Below are positions 19,780-29,761 of a stretch of DNA of 64,000 bases, one piece after another. Origin of the DNA: Streptomyces sp. PH10-H1 (lineage in GTDB: Bacteria > Actinomycetota > Actinomycetes > Streptomycetales > Streptomycetaceae). The first letter of the stretch is position 1, and every line of letters starts with the position of its first letter. A program made the position numbers and the translations under genes. The notes under the pieces were generated by a model. It saw only the letters and a list, made by a program, of their open reading frames with translations. It did no database searches and was not told the origin of the DNA. The stretch is taken from the NCBI RefSeq assembly GCF_030063355.1, contig NZ_JASISZ010000010.1, positions 62,001-126,000 on the forward strand, in the 5' to 3' direction.

Positions 19780-22263
19780 GTGACGGACAGCGTCGAAGCG
19801 AAAGCGGACGACGATTCGGCCGAGGGGACCCCTGAGGGTCCCAGCGGCTACGCGGCGGCCCGGCTGCGTCTCCTCAACGAGGAGGCGCGGTCCGGGCCGC
19901 CGCGCCGTTCCGCCCTGTCGGGACTCACCGACCAATGGCTGGCGGCCCTGGCCGCCGGCGCGGCGGGGGAGACCGGCGTCGCCGGATACGCCCTGGTCGC
20001 CGTCGGCGGCTACGGCCGGGGCGAACTCTCCCCGCGCAGCGACCTCGATCTGCTGCTGCTGTACGACGGTTCCGCGGGCCAGGACCGGATCTCGGCGCTC
20101 GCCGACCGGATCTGGTACCCGGTCTGGGACCTGGGCCTGGACCTTGACCACTCGGTCCGCACCCCCGCCGAGGCCCGCGCGACCGCCGCCGAGGACCTCA
20201 AGGTCCAGCTCGGGCTGCTCGACGCCCGGCACATCGCGGGCGATCCCGCGCTCACCGCGTCCCTGCGGACCGCGATACTGGCCGACTGGCGCAACCAGGC
20301 CCCCAAGCGGCTGCCCGCCCTGCACGAGCTGTGCCAGGAACGGGCCGAACGCCAGGGGGAGCTGTCGTACCTCCTGGAACCCGACCTCAAGGAGGCCAGG
20401 GGCGGCCTGCGCGACGCCACCGCGCTGCGCGCCGTCGCCGCGTCCTGGCTCGCCGACGCCCCCCGCGAGGGGCTCGAGGAGGCCCGCACCCGGCTGCTGG
20501 ACGCCCGCGACGCCCTGCACCTGGTCACCGGGCGGGCCACCGACCGGCTGGCCCTCCAGGAACATGACCAGGTCGCGTCGGCGCTCGGTCTGCTCGACGC
20601 CGACGCGCTGCTGCGCCAGGTCTACGAGGCCGCCCGCACCATCAGCTACGCCGCCGATGTGACCTGGCGCGAGGTCGGCAGGGTGCTGCGCTCCCGCGAG
20701 GCGCGCCCGCGCCGCCGCGGGCTGCTGCTCGGCCGCGGCCGCACCGACCCGGTGGCCGCCTCCGCGGAACGCACCCCGCTCGCTGAGGGCGTCGTCGAGC
20801 AGGAGGGCGAGGCCGTCCTGGCGCTGGCCGCCAGGCCGGAACGCGACCCCGTACTCCCGCTGCGCGCCGCCGCGGCCGCCGCCCAGGCGGGGCTGCCGCT
20901 CAGCCTCCACGCGGTGCGCCGGCTGGCCGCGGCCGCCCGGCCGCTGCCCGTGCCCTGGCCCGCCGAAGCGCGTGAGCAGCTGCTCACGCTGCTCGGCGCG
21001 GGTGAGGCCACGGTCCAGGTCTGGGAGGCGCTGGAGGCCGAGGGGCTCATCACCCAGCTGCTGCCGGACTGGGAACGGGTCCGCTGCCGCCCACAGCGCA
21101 ACGCCGTCCACCGCTGGACCGTCGACCGCCACCTCGTCGAGACGGCGGTACGCGCCTCCGGGCTCACCCGCCGCGTCGGGCGGCCCGACCTGCTGCTGAT
21201 GGCGGCGCTGCTGCACGACATCGGGAAGGGCTGGCCCGGCGACCACAGCGAGGCGGGCGAGGTCATCGCCCGCGATGTCGCCGCGCGGATAGGGTTCGGC
21301 CGCGCCGACGTGGACACGCTGGCGCTGCTGGTCCGCCACCACCTGCTGCTGATCGAGACCGCGACCCGCCGCGACCTCGATGACCCGGTGACCGTACGGG
21401 GCGTCGCCGACGTGGTGCGCGACACCGGCACGCTGGAGCTGCTGCACGCCCTGACCGAGGCCGACGCGCTCGCCACCGGCCCCGCCGCGTGGAGCAACTG
21501 GCGCGCCTCGCTCCTGGCCGACCTGGTCAAGCGCGTCGCGGAGGTGCTCGCTGGCGGCGAGGTGCCGGAGCCCGCCGACACCGAGCCGACGGCCGAGGAG
21601 GAACGCCTCGCGGTCGAGGCCGCCCGCACCGGCGGTCCGGTGCTCGCGCTGCACGCCCACGCGGAACCCGATCCGGAGGGCGGCGACGAGGCCGCCCCCG
21701 AGGCGCTGGGCGTCGAGCTGCTGCTCGCGGTCCCGGACCGGCCTGGGCTGCTCGCGCAGGCCGCCGGGGTGCTCGCCCTGCACCGGCTCACCGTGCGGGC
21801 CGCCGACCTGCGGGCCGTCGACCCGATAGGAGAGGGCCCGGTGACGCTGCTGAGCTGGCGGGTCGCCGCCGAGTACGGATCGATGCCCGAAGCCGCCCGG
21901 CTGCGCGCCGATCTGGGGCGGGCCTTCGACGGCTCGCTCGACATCGAGGCCCGGCTCGCCGAACGCGAGGCGGCCTACCCGCGCCGCCGCGCGCTCGCCG
22001 CGCCGCCGCCCCGGGTGACGGTCGCGTCCGGCAGCTCCCGGGTCGCCACGGTGATCGAGGTCCGGTCGCAGGACGCCCCCGGGCTGCTGCACCGGATCGG
22101 CACCGCCCTGGCGGCGACCGGGGTGAGCGTGCGGTCGGCCCGCATCAGCACCCTCGGCGCCAACGCGGTGGACGCGTTCTACGTGGTCGGCGCGGACGGC
22201 GCCCCGCTCGGCGAGATCCGGGCGGCGGAGGTGGCCCGCGAGGTGGAGCAGGCGCTGCGGTAG
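19780..22263 (+). CDS. glnD: PII nucleotidyltransferase GlnD
   Basis: An 827-residue bifunctional enzyme that modifies GlnK at Tyr51 and removes the group. In Streptomyces the modification is adenylylation. The nucleotidyltransferase motif GGYGRGELSPRSDLDLLLLYD-type region lies near residue 75, with the G/GRGE and DLD catalytic features. An HD hydrolase domain (LLHDIGKGWPGDHSEAG) is central, and two ACT domains sense glutamine at the C-terminus. GTG 19780 starts it. It is last in the amtB operon, followed by a terminator hairpin. Confidence 0.95.
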   Translation: MTDSVEAKADDDSAEGTPEGPSGYAAARLRLLNEEARSGPPRRSALSGLTDQWLAALAAGAAGETGVAGYALVAVGGYGRGELSPRSDLDLLLLYDGSAGQDRISALADRIWYPVWDLGLDLDHSVRTPAEARATAAEDLKVQLGLLDARHIAGDPALTASLRTAILADWRNQAPKRLPALHELCQERAERQGELSYLLEPDLKEARGGLRDATALRAVAASWLADAPREGLEEARTRLLDARDALHLVTGRATDRLALQEHDQVASALGLLDADALLRQVYEAARTISYAADVTWREVGRVLRSREARPRRRGLLLGRGRTDPVAASAERTPLAEGVVEQEGEAVLALAARPERDPVLPLRAAAAAAQAGLPLSLHAVRRLAAAARPLPVPWPAEAREQLLTLLGAGEATVQVWEALEAEGLITQLLPDWERVRCRPQRNAVHRWTVDRHLVETAVRASGLTRRVGRPDLLLMAALLHDIGKGWPGDHSEAGEVIARDVAARIGFGRADVDTLALLVRHHLLLIETATRRDLDDPVTVRGVADVVRDTGTLELLHALTEADALATGPAAWSNWRASLLADLVKRVAEVLAGGEVPEPADTEPTAEEERLAVEAARTGGPVLALHAHAEPDPEGGDEAAPEALGVELLLAVPDRPGLLAQAAGVLALHRLTVRAADLRAVDPIGEGPVTLLSWRVAAEYGSMPEAARLRADLGRAFDGSLDIEARLAEREAAYPRRRALAAPPPRVTVASGSSRVATVIEVRSQDAPGLLHRIGTALAATGVSVRSARISTLGANAVDAFYVVGADGAPLGEIRAAEVAREVEQALR

Positions 22264-22299
22264 GGACTCGAACCGGCCACGCGAACGTGGTGATTCAGA

Positions 22300-22333
22300 T
22301 GCCTTCGCCCGGCCGATCCGGCGGGCGAAGGCA
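22300..22333 (+). terminator. Terminator hairpin after glnD
   Basis: A perfect 12-bp stem, TGCCTTCGCCCG (22300-22311) with CGGGCGAAGGCA (22322-22333), and a 10-nt loop, 36 nt after the glnD stop. Confidence 0.75.
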
Positions 22334-22405
22334 CCGGGGCCACAGGGCCGGATACCCTGGGGGACGATTGACTCCACCCCCCGACCGCAAGGATCCGCGA
22401 CCGCC

Positions 22406-23947
22406 GTGTTCGATACCCTCTCCGATCGCCTGGCAAGTGCGTTCAAAAACCTCCGGGGCAAAGGCCGCCTCAGCGAGGCGGACATCGATGCCACCGCGCG
22501 CGAGATCCGTATCGCCCTGCTCGAGGCGGATGTCGCGCTTCCCGTGGTCCGCGCGTTCATCAAGCAGGTCAAGGAACGGGCCAACGGGATCGAGGTCTCC
22601 CAGGCCCTGAACCCGGCACAGCAGGTCATCAAGATCGTCAACGAGGAGCTCGTCGGCATCCTCGGCGGCGAGACCCGTCGGCTGCGGTTCTCCAAGAACC
22701 CGCCGACCGTGATCATGCTTGCGGGTCTGCAGGGTGCCGGTAAGACCACCCTGGCGGGAAAGCTCGGCTACTGGCTGAAGAGCCAGGGCCACACCCCGCT
22801 GCTCGTGGCCTGTGACCTCCAGCGCCCCAACGCCGTCACCCAGCTCTCCGTCGTCGCGGAGCGCGCGGGCGTCGCGGTCTTCGCGCCCGAGGCGGGCAAC
22901 GGTGTCGGTGACCCGGTCAAGGTCGCCCAGGACTCCATCGAGTACGCGAAGACCAAGCAGTACGACGTGGTCGTCGTCGACACCGCCGGCCGGCTCGGCG
23001 TGGACGAGGAGCTGATGCGGCAGGCCGCCGACATCCGCGACGCCGTCCGCCCCGACGAGATCCTCTTCGTCGTCGACGCGATGATCGGCCAGGACGCGGT
23101 CAACACCGCCGAGGCGTTCCGCGACGGCGTCGGCTTCGACGGTGTGGTGCTCTCCAAGCTCGACGGTGACGCCCGCGGTGGCGCCGCGCTCTCCATCGCG
23201 CATGTGACCGGCAAGCAGATCATGTTCGCCTCCAACGGCGAGAAGCTCGACGAATTCGACACCTTCCACCCGGACCGGATGGCGTCCCGCATCCTCGGCA
23301 TGGGCGACATGCTCAGCCTGATCGAGAAGGCCGAACAGACCTTCTCCCAGGCCGAGGCCCAGAAGATGGCCGACAAGCTGGCCAAGGGTCCGAAGGAGTT
23401 CACCCTCGACGACTTCCTGTCCCAGATGGAGCAGGTCCGCAAGATGGGCTCCATCTCCAAGCTGCTCGGCATGCTGCCCGGCATGGGGCAGATCAAGGAC
23501 CAGATCGCCAACCTCGACGAGCGCGATGTGGACCGCACCGCCGCGATCATCAAGTCGATGACCCCGGCCGAGCGCCAGGACCCGACGATCCTCAACGGTT
23601 CGCGCCGGGTCCGGGTCGCCAAGGGCTCCGGCACCGAGGTCAGCGCCGTCAAGGGCCTCGTCGAGCGGTTCTTCGAGGCGCGCAAGATGATGTCGCGGAT
23701 GGCGCAGGGCGGCGGCATGCCCGGTATGCCGGGGATGCCCGGCATGGGCGGCGGCAGCAAGAAGAAGAAGCAGGTCAAGCAGGCCAAGGGCAAGCAGCGC
23801 AGCGGCAACCCGATGAAGCGCAAGGCGGACGAGGCGGCGGAGGCCGCACGCCGCGCGGAGCAGGCCGACAGCCCCTTCGGTCTGCCGGCCGGCCAGGAAG
23901 CGCAGAACTTCGAACTCCCCGACGAGTTCAAGAAGTTCATGGGCTGA
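22406..23947 (+). CDS. ffh: Signal recognition particle protein Ffh
   Basis: GTPase of the signal recognition particle, 513 aa, which binds 4.5S RNA and nascent signal sequences and docks on FtsY. Motifs are GLQGAGKTTLAGKL (G1), DLQRPNAVTQL, DTAGRLGVDEELM (G3) and SKLDGDARGG (G4). The C-terminal M domain (about residues 330-450) contains the Met/Gly run GGGMPGMPGMPGMGGG, and a basic/Ala-rich tail follows. The start is GTG 22406. It is a single-gene transcript bounded by hairpins on both sides. Confidence 0.97.
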   Translation: MFDTLSDRLASAFKNLRGKGRLSEADIDATAREIRIALLEADVALPVVRAFIKQVKERANGIEVSQALNPAQQVIKIVNEELVGILGGETRRLRFSKNPPTVIMLAGLQGAGKTTLAGKLGYWLKSQGHTPLLVACDLQRPNAVTQLSVVAERAGVAVFAPEAGNGVGDPVKVAQDSIEYAKTKQYDVVVVDTAGRLGVDEELMRQAADIRDAVRPDEILFVVDAMIGQDAVNTAEAFRDGVGFDGVVLSKLDGDARGGAALSIAHVTGKQIMFASNGEKLDEFDTFHPDRMASRILGMGDMLSLIEKAEQTFSQAEAQKMADKLAKGPKEFTLDDFLSQMEQVRKMGSISKLLGMLPGMGQIKDQIANLDERDVDRTAAIIKSMTPAERQDPTILNGSRRVRVAKGSGTEVSAVKGLVERFFEARKMMSRMAQGGGMPGMPGMPGMGGGSKKKKQVKQAKGKQRSGNPMKRKADEAAEAARRAEQADSPFGLPAGQEAQNFELPDEFKKFMG

Positions 23948-23976
23948 CCCTCCGGTCACTCCCGCACCGCACGGCG

Positions 23977-24002
23977 AGAGCGCCCCCAGCTGGGGGCGCT
24001 CT
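23977..24002 (+). terminator. Terminator hairpin after ffh
   Basis: AGAGCGCCCCC (23977-23987) pairs perfectly with GGGGGCGCTCT (23992-24002) around an AGCT loop, 30 nt past the ffh stop, followed by TTCG. Confidence 0.82.
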
Positions 24003-24026
24003 TCGCGTGCGGGGCATGATGGCGCC

Positions 24027-24542
24027 ATGCGCGTATCCATCCGAGAACCACGTCCGGGCGACGCCGACGCGTACGCCGCGGCCGTCCTGCGGTCCGCCGA
24101 GCACCTGAGCCCGTGGAATCCGGTCGATCCGGACGGTTTCCATGAACTGCTGCGCCGTCAGGGCCCGTCGCTGCGCACGTTTCTGATCATGAACGACGAG
24201 GACGGCGGCATCGTCGGCAAGGTCAACGTCGCGAACATCGTCCGCGCGCGCTTCCGCAACGGTGTCCTCGGTTACGACAGCTACCTGCCGTACGCGGGCA
24301 CCGGCCGGATGAGTGAGGGCCTGCGGCTGGTCGTGGACCGCTGCTTCACCAGCTATCCCGACGGGCTCGGGCTGCACCGGCTGGAGATCAATGTGCAGCC
24401 CGACAACGGCCGGTCCCTCGCGATGGCCAAGCGGCTCGGCTTCCGCCACGAGGGCTTCACGCCGCGCATGCTCTTCCTGAACGACGACTGGCGCGACCAC
24501 GAGCGCTTCGCGCTCACCGAGGAGGAGTGGCCCGGCGCCTGA
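24027..24542 (+). CDS. GNAT-family N-acetyltransferase (RimJ/RimL-like)
   Basis: A 171-residue acetyltransferase. The segment NGVLGYDSYLPYAGTGRMSEGL is the acetyl-CoA pyrophosphate-binding region, with Q/RxxGxG/A replaced by YAGTGRM. It is followed by LHRLEINVQPDNGRSLAMAK and LGFRHEGF, typical of RimJ/RimL enzymes acting on protein N-termini or small amines. The substrate is not identifiable. It is a single gene between the ffh terminator and a convergent NmrA-like gene. Confidence 0.87.
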   Translation: MRVSIREPRPGDADAYAAAVLRSAEHLSPWNPVDPDGFHELLRRQGPSLRTFLIMNDEDGGIVGKVNVANIVRARFRNGVLGYDSYLPYAGTGRMSEGLRLVVDRCFTSYPDGLGLHRLEINVQPDNGRSLAMAKRLGFRHEGFTPRMLFLNDDWRDHERFALTEEEWPGA

Positions 24543-24594
24543 CCCGTACCGCCCCGGCCGGCGAGCAGGGGGCGTCAGCGGAGGCCGGCGGACC

Positions 24595-25443
24595 TCAGCG
24601 GAAATCGGCGGCGTGATCGGCCGCCCATTCGCGGAAGGTGCGGGGCGGCGTGCCGGTGAGATCCTCGACGGTGGCGGTGACCGGTTCGGGGGACTCGGCC
24701 ATCGCGGCCCAGGCCTTCATGACGGTGTCCAGGCCCGAGGGCGGCAGCCAGGCGAGCACCTGCCGCCGCTTCTCCTCCTCCGGCATCTCCTCGAACCGCA
24801 CCGGGCGGCCGATGGCCTCGCCGATGGCGTGCGCCTGCTCGGCCTGGGTCACGAGCGCGGGGCCGGTGAGGACGTACTCGGCCCCCGAGTGCACATCGTC
24901 CGGAGCGGTGAGTACGTGTGCGGCGACCGCCGCGATGTCCCGCTCGTGGATCAGCGGCCTGGCCAGCGCGCCGTTCAGATCGCGTACGACGCTCTCGTCA
25001 CGGACCTGCTGCGCCCAGCCGAGGGTGTTGGAGGCGAAGCCGACCGGGTGCAGGAAGGTCCATTCCAGCCCGGACCGTTCGATCAGCCGCTCCATCCGGC
25101 TGTGGAACGAGGTGATCGGGTCGGCCTGCCCGCCGGTGTCCTCCTGGGCGCCCAGCATCGAGAGGTAGACGATGCGGCGGGCGTGCTTCCCGACCGCGTC
25201 CAGGACGGCGGGCGCCGCCTCGGTGTCCAGGAACGGCCAGACGAGGAACACGGTGTCGACCCCGTCGAGCGCCGCGTGGAGGCTCCCGGGGTCCGACAGG
25301 TCTCCCGCCACGACCTCGGTGCCGCCGGGCAGGCCGGCGGCGCCGGGGTCGCGGGCCAGCGCCCGGAACGCCGCGCCCTGGTCGCGCAGGTGGGATACGA
25401 CCTGTCGTCCGACGTTGCCGGTCGCTCCGGTGACCAGGATCAT
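24595..25443 (-). CDS. NmrA-like NAD(P)-binding protein (atypical SDR)
   Basis: A 282-residue Rossmann-fold protein. The N-terminal GATGNVGRQVV is the NAD(P)-binding glycine motif, followed by DLSDPGSLHAALDGVDTVFLVWP. It resembles NmrA/HSCARG and quinone-oxidoreductase-2-like proteins, which act as redox sensors or reductases. ATG 25443 has GAGGAG 6 nt upstream; the frame extends to 25491, but those residues are not family-like. The substrate is unknown. Confidence 0.88.
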   Translation of the reverse strand: MILVTGATGNVGRQVVSHLRDQGAAFRALARDPGAAGLPGGTEVVAGDLSDPGSLHAALDGVDTVFLVWPFLDTEAAPAVLDAVGKHARRIVYLSMLGAQEDTGGQADPITSFHSRMERLIERSGLEWTFLHPVGFASNTLGWAQQVRDESVVRDLNGALARPLIHERDIAAVAAHVLTAPDDVHSGAEYVLTGPALVTQAEQAHAIGEAIGRPVRFEEMPEEEKRRQVLAWLPPSGLDTVMKAWAAMAESPEPVTATVEDLTGTPPRTFREWAADHAADFR

Positions 25444-25533
25444 GGCGCTCTCCTCGTGTTCAGCTCGCTGCTCGGTGGTGGTTCCCAGCATGCGAGTTAA
25501 ACCAAGGTTGAGGTCAAGCGGCGGCTCAGCGGG

Positions 25534-27480
25534 TCATACGGCGTCGTGGTACGCCTCGACCTCCCACAGCGAGTAGCCGTAGGACGTGCCGCGCTGGGTG
25601 AGGTGGATCCGCAGATACCGTCCCGAACCGCTGAGCCCTGTCAGGTTCTGGGTGCCGCCGGAGGCGCTGGTGGCGGAGTACACGGTGGTCCAGGTGGTGG
25701 CGTCGTCGGACAGCTGGATCCGGAACGCCTTGGCGTAGGCGGCTTCCCAGGTGAGCTTGACGTGGTTGACGGCCTGACTGCTGCCCAGGTCGATCCGCAG
25801 CCACTGCGGATCCGCGTACGCGCTGGACCAGCGGCTGCCGTAGCTGCCGTCCACGGCGTTCGCCGCGGGGAAGGCGGGCGTCTCGGTGCTGGAAGCGGTC
25901 ACCGGGCGGCCGAGGGCCAGGTCGCCGGCCGCGGTGTCGCCGGGCCAGCCGGGTGGGCGGCCGACGGCGGTGATGAGCGGCTGGAACTCCGCGTACGTCG
26001 CGACCGGTTTGGGAGAGCCCCAGGTCTGCTGGGCCAGGGCGCGCAGCGGGGCCATGATCCCGGCCGCGGTCTGCTGCTCGGTCTCGGCGTTCGGGTTGTC
26101 GCACCAGACGTGCAGCGCTGAACCCCGGTTGCGGGACGGGTCGGTGAGGGTGGCGCCGCCCTGGAAGACGCCGGTGTTCCAGGTCTCGTACATGTACCGG
26201 GTGTCGGGCTTGGCGCCGCCGTACACGTAATAGGTCGGTGTCCAGCTCGAGTTCATGACGGTATGGCCCGCGGCGACGAGCTGTTGTGGCGTGAGGCCGT
26301 AGTTGTACCAGTAGTCGACGGTGATGTCGGCGTTCGGGACGACGGTGCCGTCGCCCGGCTTGATGCCGTCGTTCCACATCCGCATCGTCCGCCCGCCGGC
26401 CCTGACGATCGCGTCGGCCCAGTTGACGAATCCGTAGAAGACGTCTTTGGCGGTGGCGTTCGCCCCGTAGTGGGCGCGGGCGTAGCTGAGGAGCTGCGGG
26501 TAACTGCCGTAGTTGGTGACGTATTCGTCCGCGCCCAGGTGCCAGTAGGTGGCGGGGAACAGCGGCAGGTACTCGTTGATCAGGTCATTCATGAGGGTGT
26601 ACGCGGCCGGGTTGGACAGGTCGATGAAGTCGTTGCTCGGAGTGCCCGAGCTGTTGGTGAGGCGTAGTTCGGGGTGGGCGGCCAGCACCGCGTCCATGTG
26701 GCCGGGCATGTCGAGCTCGGGCACGACGGTGACGTGGTAGCGGGCGCCCAGCGCGATGAGATCGGTGATCTCCTGCTTGGTGTAGTGCGCGGCGGAGGTG
26801 ATCTCGGGGTGGGTGGCGCTCTCCAGCCGGAAGCCGTAGGTGTCCGACAGGTGCAGATGGAAGTAGTTCATCTTGAGGTAGGCGAGGTCTTTGATCTGGT
26901 TCCGCAGCCACGGCAGGGTGAAGTACTTCCGCCCCAGGTCGACCATCAGCCCGCGCTCGGGCTTGGCCGGCCAGTCGCGCGCCGTACCCGCGGTGATCGT
27001 GCGGGACTGCTTGAGGAGCTGGAGCACCGAGCGGCTGCCGTAGAAGGCACCGGCGTCGGCCCGTGCCTGGATGGTGACGGTGGCGGCGACGGTGAGCGCG
27101 TAGCCCTCGGTGCCGAGCGCGGTGTCCGCGGAGCCGAGGGTGAGGAAGAGGTCGCCGGGCAGCACGGAGGAGGCCGCGCCCGTGGCGTGGGTGACGGCCG
27201 TGCCGGTGAGCTGCGTCAGGTCGTCGGCGAAGACCTGCCCGGTGGTGTCGAGCGCGGCCGCGTAGGCGCTGTCGGTGACGACCCGGCTGCCGGGACCGAA
27301 GGTGTACGAGCCGCTGCCGGCCGTCCACTGCTGGAGCGCGGGGATGGTGCGCGGTGCGGCGGTGGCGGCCTGCGCCCGGCCCTGTGAGAGCGGTACGGCG
27401 AGAGTGAGGAGCAGGCCGAGAAGCACGCCGAGGACGGCTAAGGGGCCGCTCGGAACGCGGGCACGCGGGGAGCACTGCAT
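25534..27480 (-). CDS. Secreted beta-N-acetylhexosaminidase (GH20) with F5/8 type C domain
   Basis: An exported 648-residue glycosidase that releases terminal N-acetylglucosamine/galactosamine, probably for chitin or glycan scavenging. It has a signal peptide at 1-38 (hydrophobic core about 12-32, cleavage near AQAATA). A GH20 N-domain covers about 45-165. The GH20 barrel follows (about 170-500), with the catalytic Asp-Glu pair in HLGADEY (314-320). The C-terminal 130 residues form a discoidin/F5/8C (CBM32-like) sugar-binding domain (NAVDGSYGSRWSS, WLRIDLGSSQAVNHV). ATG 27480 has GGAG upstream. Confidence 0.93.
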   Translation of the reverse strand: MQCSPRARVPSGPLAVLGVLLGLLLTLAVPLSQGRAQAATAAPRTIPALQQWTAGSGSYTFGPGSRVVTDSAYAAALDTTGQVFADDLTQLTGTAVTHATGAASSVLPGDLFLTLGSADTALGTEGYALTVAATVTIQARADAGAFYGSRSVLQLLKQSRTITAGTARDWPAKPERGLMVDLGRKYFTLPWLRNQIKDLAYLKMNYFHLHLSDTYGFRLESATHPEITSAAHYTKQEITDLIALGARYHVTVVPELDMPGHMDAVLAAHPELRLTNSSGTPSNDFIDLSNPAAYTLMNDLINEYLPLFPATYWHLGADEYVTNYGSYPQLLSYARAHYGANATAKDVFYGFVNWADAIVRAGGRTMRMWNDGIKPGDGTVVPNADITVDYWYNYGLTPQQLVAAGHTVMNSSWTPTYYVYGGAKPDTRYMYETWNTGVFQGGATLTDPSRNRGSALHVWCDNPNAETEQQTAAGIMAPLRALAQQTWGSPKPVATYAEFQPLITAVGRPPGWPGDTAAGDLALGRPVTASSTETPAFPAANAVDGSYGSRWSSAYADPQWLRIDLGSSQAVNHVKLTWEAAYAKAFRIQLSDDATTWTTVYSATSASGGTQNLTGLSGSGRYLRIHLTQRGTSYGYSLWEVEAYHDAV

Positions 27481-27693
27481 GGTCGTGGACTCCTGCCCTG
27501 AAGGGGGATGGCGCGGGAGTGGTCTGGACAACCTGGTGCGCCCTCAGTGCAGCGTTATTACCTATACATGTCAACGGTGCGGGCGTCGTCGGCCCGCGGT
27601 GAGCGCGGCCCGTGATGCGCTCGGCCCGGCGGATTCCTCTCGATTGGGTGCGAGCGGCGGCGGCACCGGCGAGGCGTGCGTAATGTCGGAAAA

Positions 27694-29613
27694 GTGACGA
27701 ATCCGGTGCCGCCCCGCCAGAAGCCCGACGATCCCTGGCGGTCCGAGGGCGCCCCGCCGGCCCCGCCGCCGCGCCGCAAGCGGACCGGCTGGGCCGGGAT
27801 GATCCTCACCGCGCTGGCGGTCTTCCTGATCACCGATCTGGTGCTGTCGTACTTCACGGGCGGCAACACCCCGACGGTTTCGTACACCGAGTTCGGCAAG
27901 CAGCTGGCCGCGAACAACATCTCGAAGATCTACTCCAAGGGCGAGGCCATCGAGGGCGAGCTCAAGGACAAGAAGCCCGTCCCGGACGGCGGCGGCGACT
28001 ACACCAAGTTCAAGACCCAGCGCCCGTCCTTCGCCGACGACGGGCTGTGGGCCACCCTGGCCAAGAACGGCGTGACCGTCACCGCCGAGCCGGTCGTCAA
28101 GGAACGCAGCTTCCTGTACAACTTGCTGATCTCCCTCGCCCCGATGCTCCTCCTCGTGGTGCTGTGGATCGTCATCGCCCGGCGGATGAGAGGCTCCCTG
28201 GGCGGCGGACTGGGTGGCCTCGGCCGCAAGGCCCCGCCCAAACCGGTCGTCCCCGGGCTCGGCAAGCGCACCACCTTCGACGACGTGGCCGGCATCGACG
28301 AGGTCGAGGCCGAGCTGAGCGACATCGTCGACTTCCTCAAGCGGCCCGACGCCTACCGGGCGCTCGGCGCCAGGATGCCGCGCGGTGTCCTGCTCGCCGG
28401 CCCGCCCGGCACCGGCAAGACCCTGCTGGCGCGGGCGGTCGCGGGCGAGGCCGATGTGCCGTTCTTCTCCGCCTCCGCGTCCGAGTTCATCGAAATGATC
28501 GTCGGCGTCGGCGCCGGCCGGGTGCGCGAGCTGTTCGCGGAGGCCCGCAAGGTCGCCCCGGCGATCGTCTTCATCGACGAGATCGACACCATCGGCCGGT
28601 CCCGCAGCGGCGGCGGCGGTATGGGCGGCCATGACGAACGCGAGCAGACCCTCAACCAGATCCTCACCGAGATGGACGGCTTCTCCGGCTCCGAGGGCGT
28701 CGTCGTCCTCGCCGCCACCAACCGCGGCGACGTCCTCGACCCGGCCCTCACCCGCCCCGGCCGCTTCGACCGGACGGTCGTCGTCAGCCCTCCCGACCGG
28801 CCGGGCCGGGCCGCGATCCTCAAGATCCACACCCGGGGGGTGCCGATGGAGGAGAACGTCGACCTCGACCGGATCGCGCGCATCACGCCCGGGATGACCG
28901 GTGCCGAACTCGCCAACCTCGCCAACGAGGCCGCGCTGCTGGCGGTGAAGCGGGACAAGGACCTGGTCGGCCAGAGCGAGTTCTCCGCCGCCCTGGAGAA
29001 GGTCCAGCTCGGCGCCGAACGGCCCCTGGTCATGCCCGAGGAGGAACGGCGGCGCACCGCGTACCACGAGTCCGGCCACGCCCTGCTCGGCATGCTGCAG
29101 CCCGGCGCCGACCCCGTACGCAAGATCACCATCGTGCCGCGCGGCCGGGCGCTCGGCGTCACGCTGTCCACACCGGACGCCGACAAGTACGCGTACACCG
29201 AGGACTATCTGCGCGGCCGGATCATCGGCGCGCTCGGCGGAATGGCGGCCGAGCACGTCGTCTACGACGTCGTCACCACAGGCTCGGAGAACGACCTCGA
29301 ACAGGTGACGGGCCTGGCCCGCGGCATGGTCGGCCGCTGGGGCATGAGCCGGCGCATCGGCCGGCTCACCGCGATCCCCAACGACGCTCAGCAGGCGTAC
29401 GGGCTGTCCGCCGCCCCGGCCACCCTCGATGCCGTCGACCACGAGATGCGCCGGATCGTCGACGAGTGCTACGACGAGGCCTGCCGGCTGCTGCGCGACA
29501 ACCGCCACAAGCTCGACGCCCTCGTGGAGGCGCTGCTGGAGGCGGAGACCCTGGAGGAGGCCGAGGCGTACGCGGCGGCGGGCATCACCCGGCTCGCGAA
29601 GACCGAGGACTAG
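27694..29613 (+). CDS. ftsH: FtsH-type membrane AAA+ zinc metalloprotease
   Basis: A membrane-bound ATP-dependent protease of about 639 aa. Two TM segments (about 33-54 and 145-167) flank a periplasmic domain. The AAA domain has Walker A GPPGTGKT, Walker B IVFIDEID and [21 protein letters not shown]. The protease domain has the zinc motif HESGH (about residue 457). It is shorter than the principal actinobacterial FtsH and lacks its long C-terminal tail. I recall S. coelicolor having a second ftsH in this neighbourhood, so this is probably the paralogue. The start is uncertain: GTG 27694 gives VTNPVPP, and GTG 27676 is in frame upstream. Confidence 0.92.
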   Translation: MTNPVPPRQKPDDPWRSEGAPPAPPPRRKRTGWAGMILTALAVFLITDLVLSYFTGGNTPTVSYTEFGKQLAANNISKIYSKGEAIEGELKDKKPVPDGGGDYTKFKTQRPSFADDGLWATLAKNGVTVTAEPVVKERSFLYNLLISLAPMLLLVVLWIVIARRMRGSLGGGLGGLGRKAPPKPVVPGLGKRTTFDDVAGIDEVEAELSDIVDFLKRPDAYRALGARMPRGVLLAGPPGTGKTLLARAVAGEADVPFFSASASEFIEMIVGVGAGRVRELFAEARKVAPAIVFIDEIDTIGRSRSGGGGMGGHDEREQTLNQILTEMDGFSGSEGVVVLAATNRGDVLDPALTRPGRFDRTVVVSPPDRPGRAAILKIHTRGVPMEENVDLDRIARITPGMTGAELANLANEAALLAVKRDKDLVGQSEFSAALEKVQLGAERPLVMPEEERRRTAYHESGHALLGMLQPGADPVRKITIVPRGRALGVTLSTPDADKYAYTEDYLRGRIIGALGGMAAEHVVYDVVTTGSENDLEQVTGLARGMVGRWGMSRRIGRLTAIPNDAQQAYGLSAAPATLDAVDHEMRRIVDECYDEACRLLRDNRHKLDALVEALLEAETLEEAEAYAAAGITRLAKTED

Positions 29614-29684
29614 CGATTCTCCGCCGGAGCGGACGGTGTGGGCGGGTTACGGGCTGGTTATGGGCCGACCGCGGGCCAAACAAT

Positions 29685-29761
29685 GGACTGGACGCGGACT
29701 GGACGCGGACTGGACGCGGACTGGACGCGGACTGGACGCGGACTGGACGCGGACTAGACGC
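29685..29761. repeat. 11-bp tandem repeat, seven copies
   Basis: Six perfect copies of GGACTGGACGC (29685-29750) are followed by one variant, GGACTAGACGC (29751-29761). The variant base creates the TAG stop (reverse strand, 29754-29756) of the methyltransferase gene. The unit is not a multiple of three, so copy-number changes shift any reading frame through it. Confidence 0.95.
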
